Source: JBMNKL01 sp050261495
Lineage (GTDB): Bacteria; Bacillota; Clostridia; Acetivibrionales; DTU013
NCBI GenBank assembly: GCA_050261495.1
Contig: JBLNDI010000023.1
Span: 1 to 14,739, forward strand
DNA length: 14,739 nt
Direction of reading: 5' to 3'
A model generated the notes under the pieces. The model did not search any database, was not told where the DNA came from, and saw only the letters and a program-made list of their open reading frames with translations. Made by a program: the position numbers and the translations under genes. Positions 13,982-14,739 of this stretch are shown piece by piece; the stretch's first letter is position 1, and each line of letters begins with the position of its first letter.

Positions 13982-14739
13982 TTGGAAAAAGTTAGAGTAT
14001 ATGAATTGGCAAAAGAGCTGAACACGACAAGCAAGCGTTTGATGGAAAAGCTTGCGGAAATCAATATTATAGTGAAAAACCATATGAGCCTTCTCGAAGA
14101 GCATGAACTGGAGGCGTTGTATAACCATATCGGCGTCATCAGGCACGATGAGAAAACCGACGGCGCCGAGGAAAAGAAAGCAGCCCCGCCAATTCCTGCG
14201 CCGCCCAGGCCTGAATTGAAGAAAGATGCGAAAAACGCACCCCGAATAATCAGGACTACGGAGATTATTATAAATACCCGGGACGAAGGCAAGGACTCGT
14301 TCAGAGACGGATACCCCAGGGGTGATGTGCGCGGAGACAGGCATGACAGGAAGAGCGAGTACATTAGGTCGTCCGATGCAAATACAGGGCTTCTTTCCGG
14401 GTTTGTAAGAAAAACCAGACCCGATTACATGATTAATATAAGCGAGTTGCAAAAGCAGGAGCGTAAAAAGCCGGCGGAAACCACCGCAAAGGACGGCGGC
14501 GCACAAGCCGCGGAAACTCCTGCCAAAAAGCCGCCTGTAACGCCTGCGAAAAGTGAAGAGCGCGAGCCGGCTGCAAAAGAAACAACTACGGCGCAGGCAG
14601 GGCAGGTTAAAACGGAACCCTCTAAAGAGATAAAAGCAACCGCTGCTGAAACGGATATATCCAAAAAAGAAGAAAAGACGGATGCGGCGCGGGGACAAAC
14701 AGCGGCAAAGCCGGCGACCGGCGCTGAAACCGCGGCAAT
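13982..14739 (+). CDS. infB: Translation initiation factor IF-2, N-terminal part (runs off window)
   Basis: The frame from the TTG at 13982 stays open to the window end, giving 252 codons of the N-terminal region of IF-2, the GTPase that delivers initiator tRNA to the ribosome. Residues 1-46 form the IF2N domain (EKVRVYELAKELNTTSKRLM, then a LLEEHELEAL helix). A long low-complexity linker follows, rich in Lys, Glu, Ala, Pro and Thr, with one more ordered stretch (PRIIRTTEIIINTRDEG and GLLSGFVRKTRPD). The GTP-binding domain lies beyond the window. Start evidence: the GGGGGTG site and a 2-base gap after ylxQ. A family identity rests on the N-domain and operon position. Confidence 0.94.
   Translation, partial: MEKVRVYELAKELNTTSKRLMEKLAEINIIVKNHMSLLEEHELEALYNHIGVIRHDEKTDGAEEKKAAPPIPAPPRPELKKDAKNAPRIIRTTEIIINTRDEGKDSFRDGYPRGDVRGDRHDRKSEYIRSSDANTGLLSGFVRKTRPDYMINISELQKQERKKPAETTAKDGGAQAAETPAKKPPVTPAKSEEREPAAKETTTAQAGQVKTEPSKEIKATAAETDISKKEEKTDAARGQTAAKPATGAETAA

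Noticed and set aside
13820..14698. Long minus-strand open frame (292 codons) opposite ylxQ/infB
   Set aside because: It is Phe/Arg/Leu/Cys-rich with no family resemblance and lies wholly antisense to ylxQ and the confident IF-2 coding region, whose codon bias keeps that frame open.

Overview
The window looks like chromosomal DNA of an anaerobic Firmicute, most likely a Clostridia member. The evidence is the rimP-nusA-ylxR-ylxQ-infB gene order typical of low-GC Gram-positives, strong AGGAGG ribosome binding sites, several TTG starts, a lipoprotein-type solute-binding protein, and an oxygen-sensitive glycyl radical enzyme with its radical-SAM activase. All supported genes lie on the + strand. 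The genus cannot be fixed from the sequence alone.

Left part (41-11336), a catabolic cluster of nine genes with short gaps or overlaps: a CUT1-type sugar-binding lipoprotein; a uroporphyrinogen-decarboxylase-superfamily protein; two CUT1 permeases (MalF-like and MalG-like, overlapping); a zinc MDR dehydrogenase; a FGGY kinase resembling sedoheptulokinase; a glycyl radical enzyme (GRE) activase; a GRE of the dehydratase/lyase type (GCQEP thiyl motif, unusual RIHGT glycyl motif); and a second zinc MDR dehydrogenase of the sorbitol/xylitol dehydrogenase type. No transporter ATPase, aldolase, transcription regulator or corrinoid protein is encoded here. The cluster probably imports a sugar, polyol or sugar derivative, interconverts hydroxyl and keto groups, phosphorylates a ketose and carries out a radical C-O (or similar) bond cleavage. 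The substrate is unknown, and this is the candidate undescribed system of the window. A long two-tier hairpin sits between the binding-protein gene and the next gene.

Right part (11337-14739), the translation/transcription housekeeping operon: a near-consensus vegetative promoter with extended -10 (11345-11373), a leader with a terminator-like hairpin (11406-11435) that fits NusA-controlled attenuation, then rimP, nusA (with a 79-residue acidic tail), ylxR, ylxQ and the first 252 codons of infB, which runs off the window. The same hairpin is the only terminator-like element seen between the catabolic cluster and this operon, so it may also end transcripts arriving from upstream.

No rRNA, tRNA, CRISPR array, insertion sequence or attachment site was found. 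No gap between genes exceeds 147 bases.
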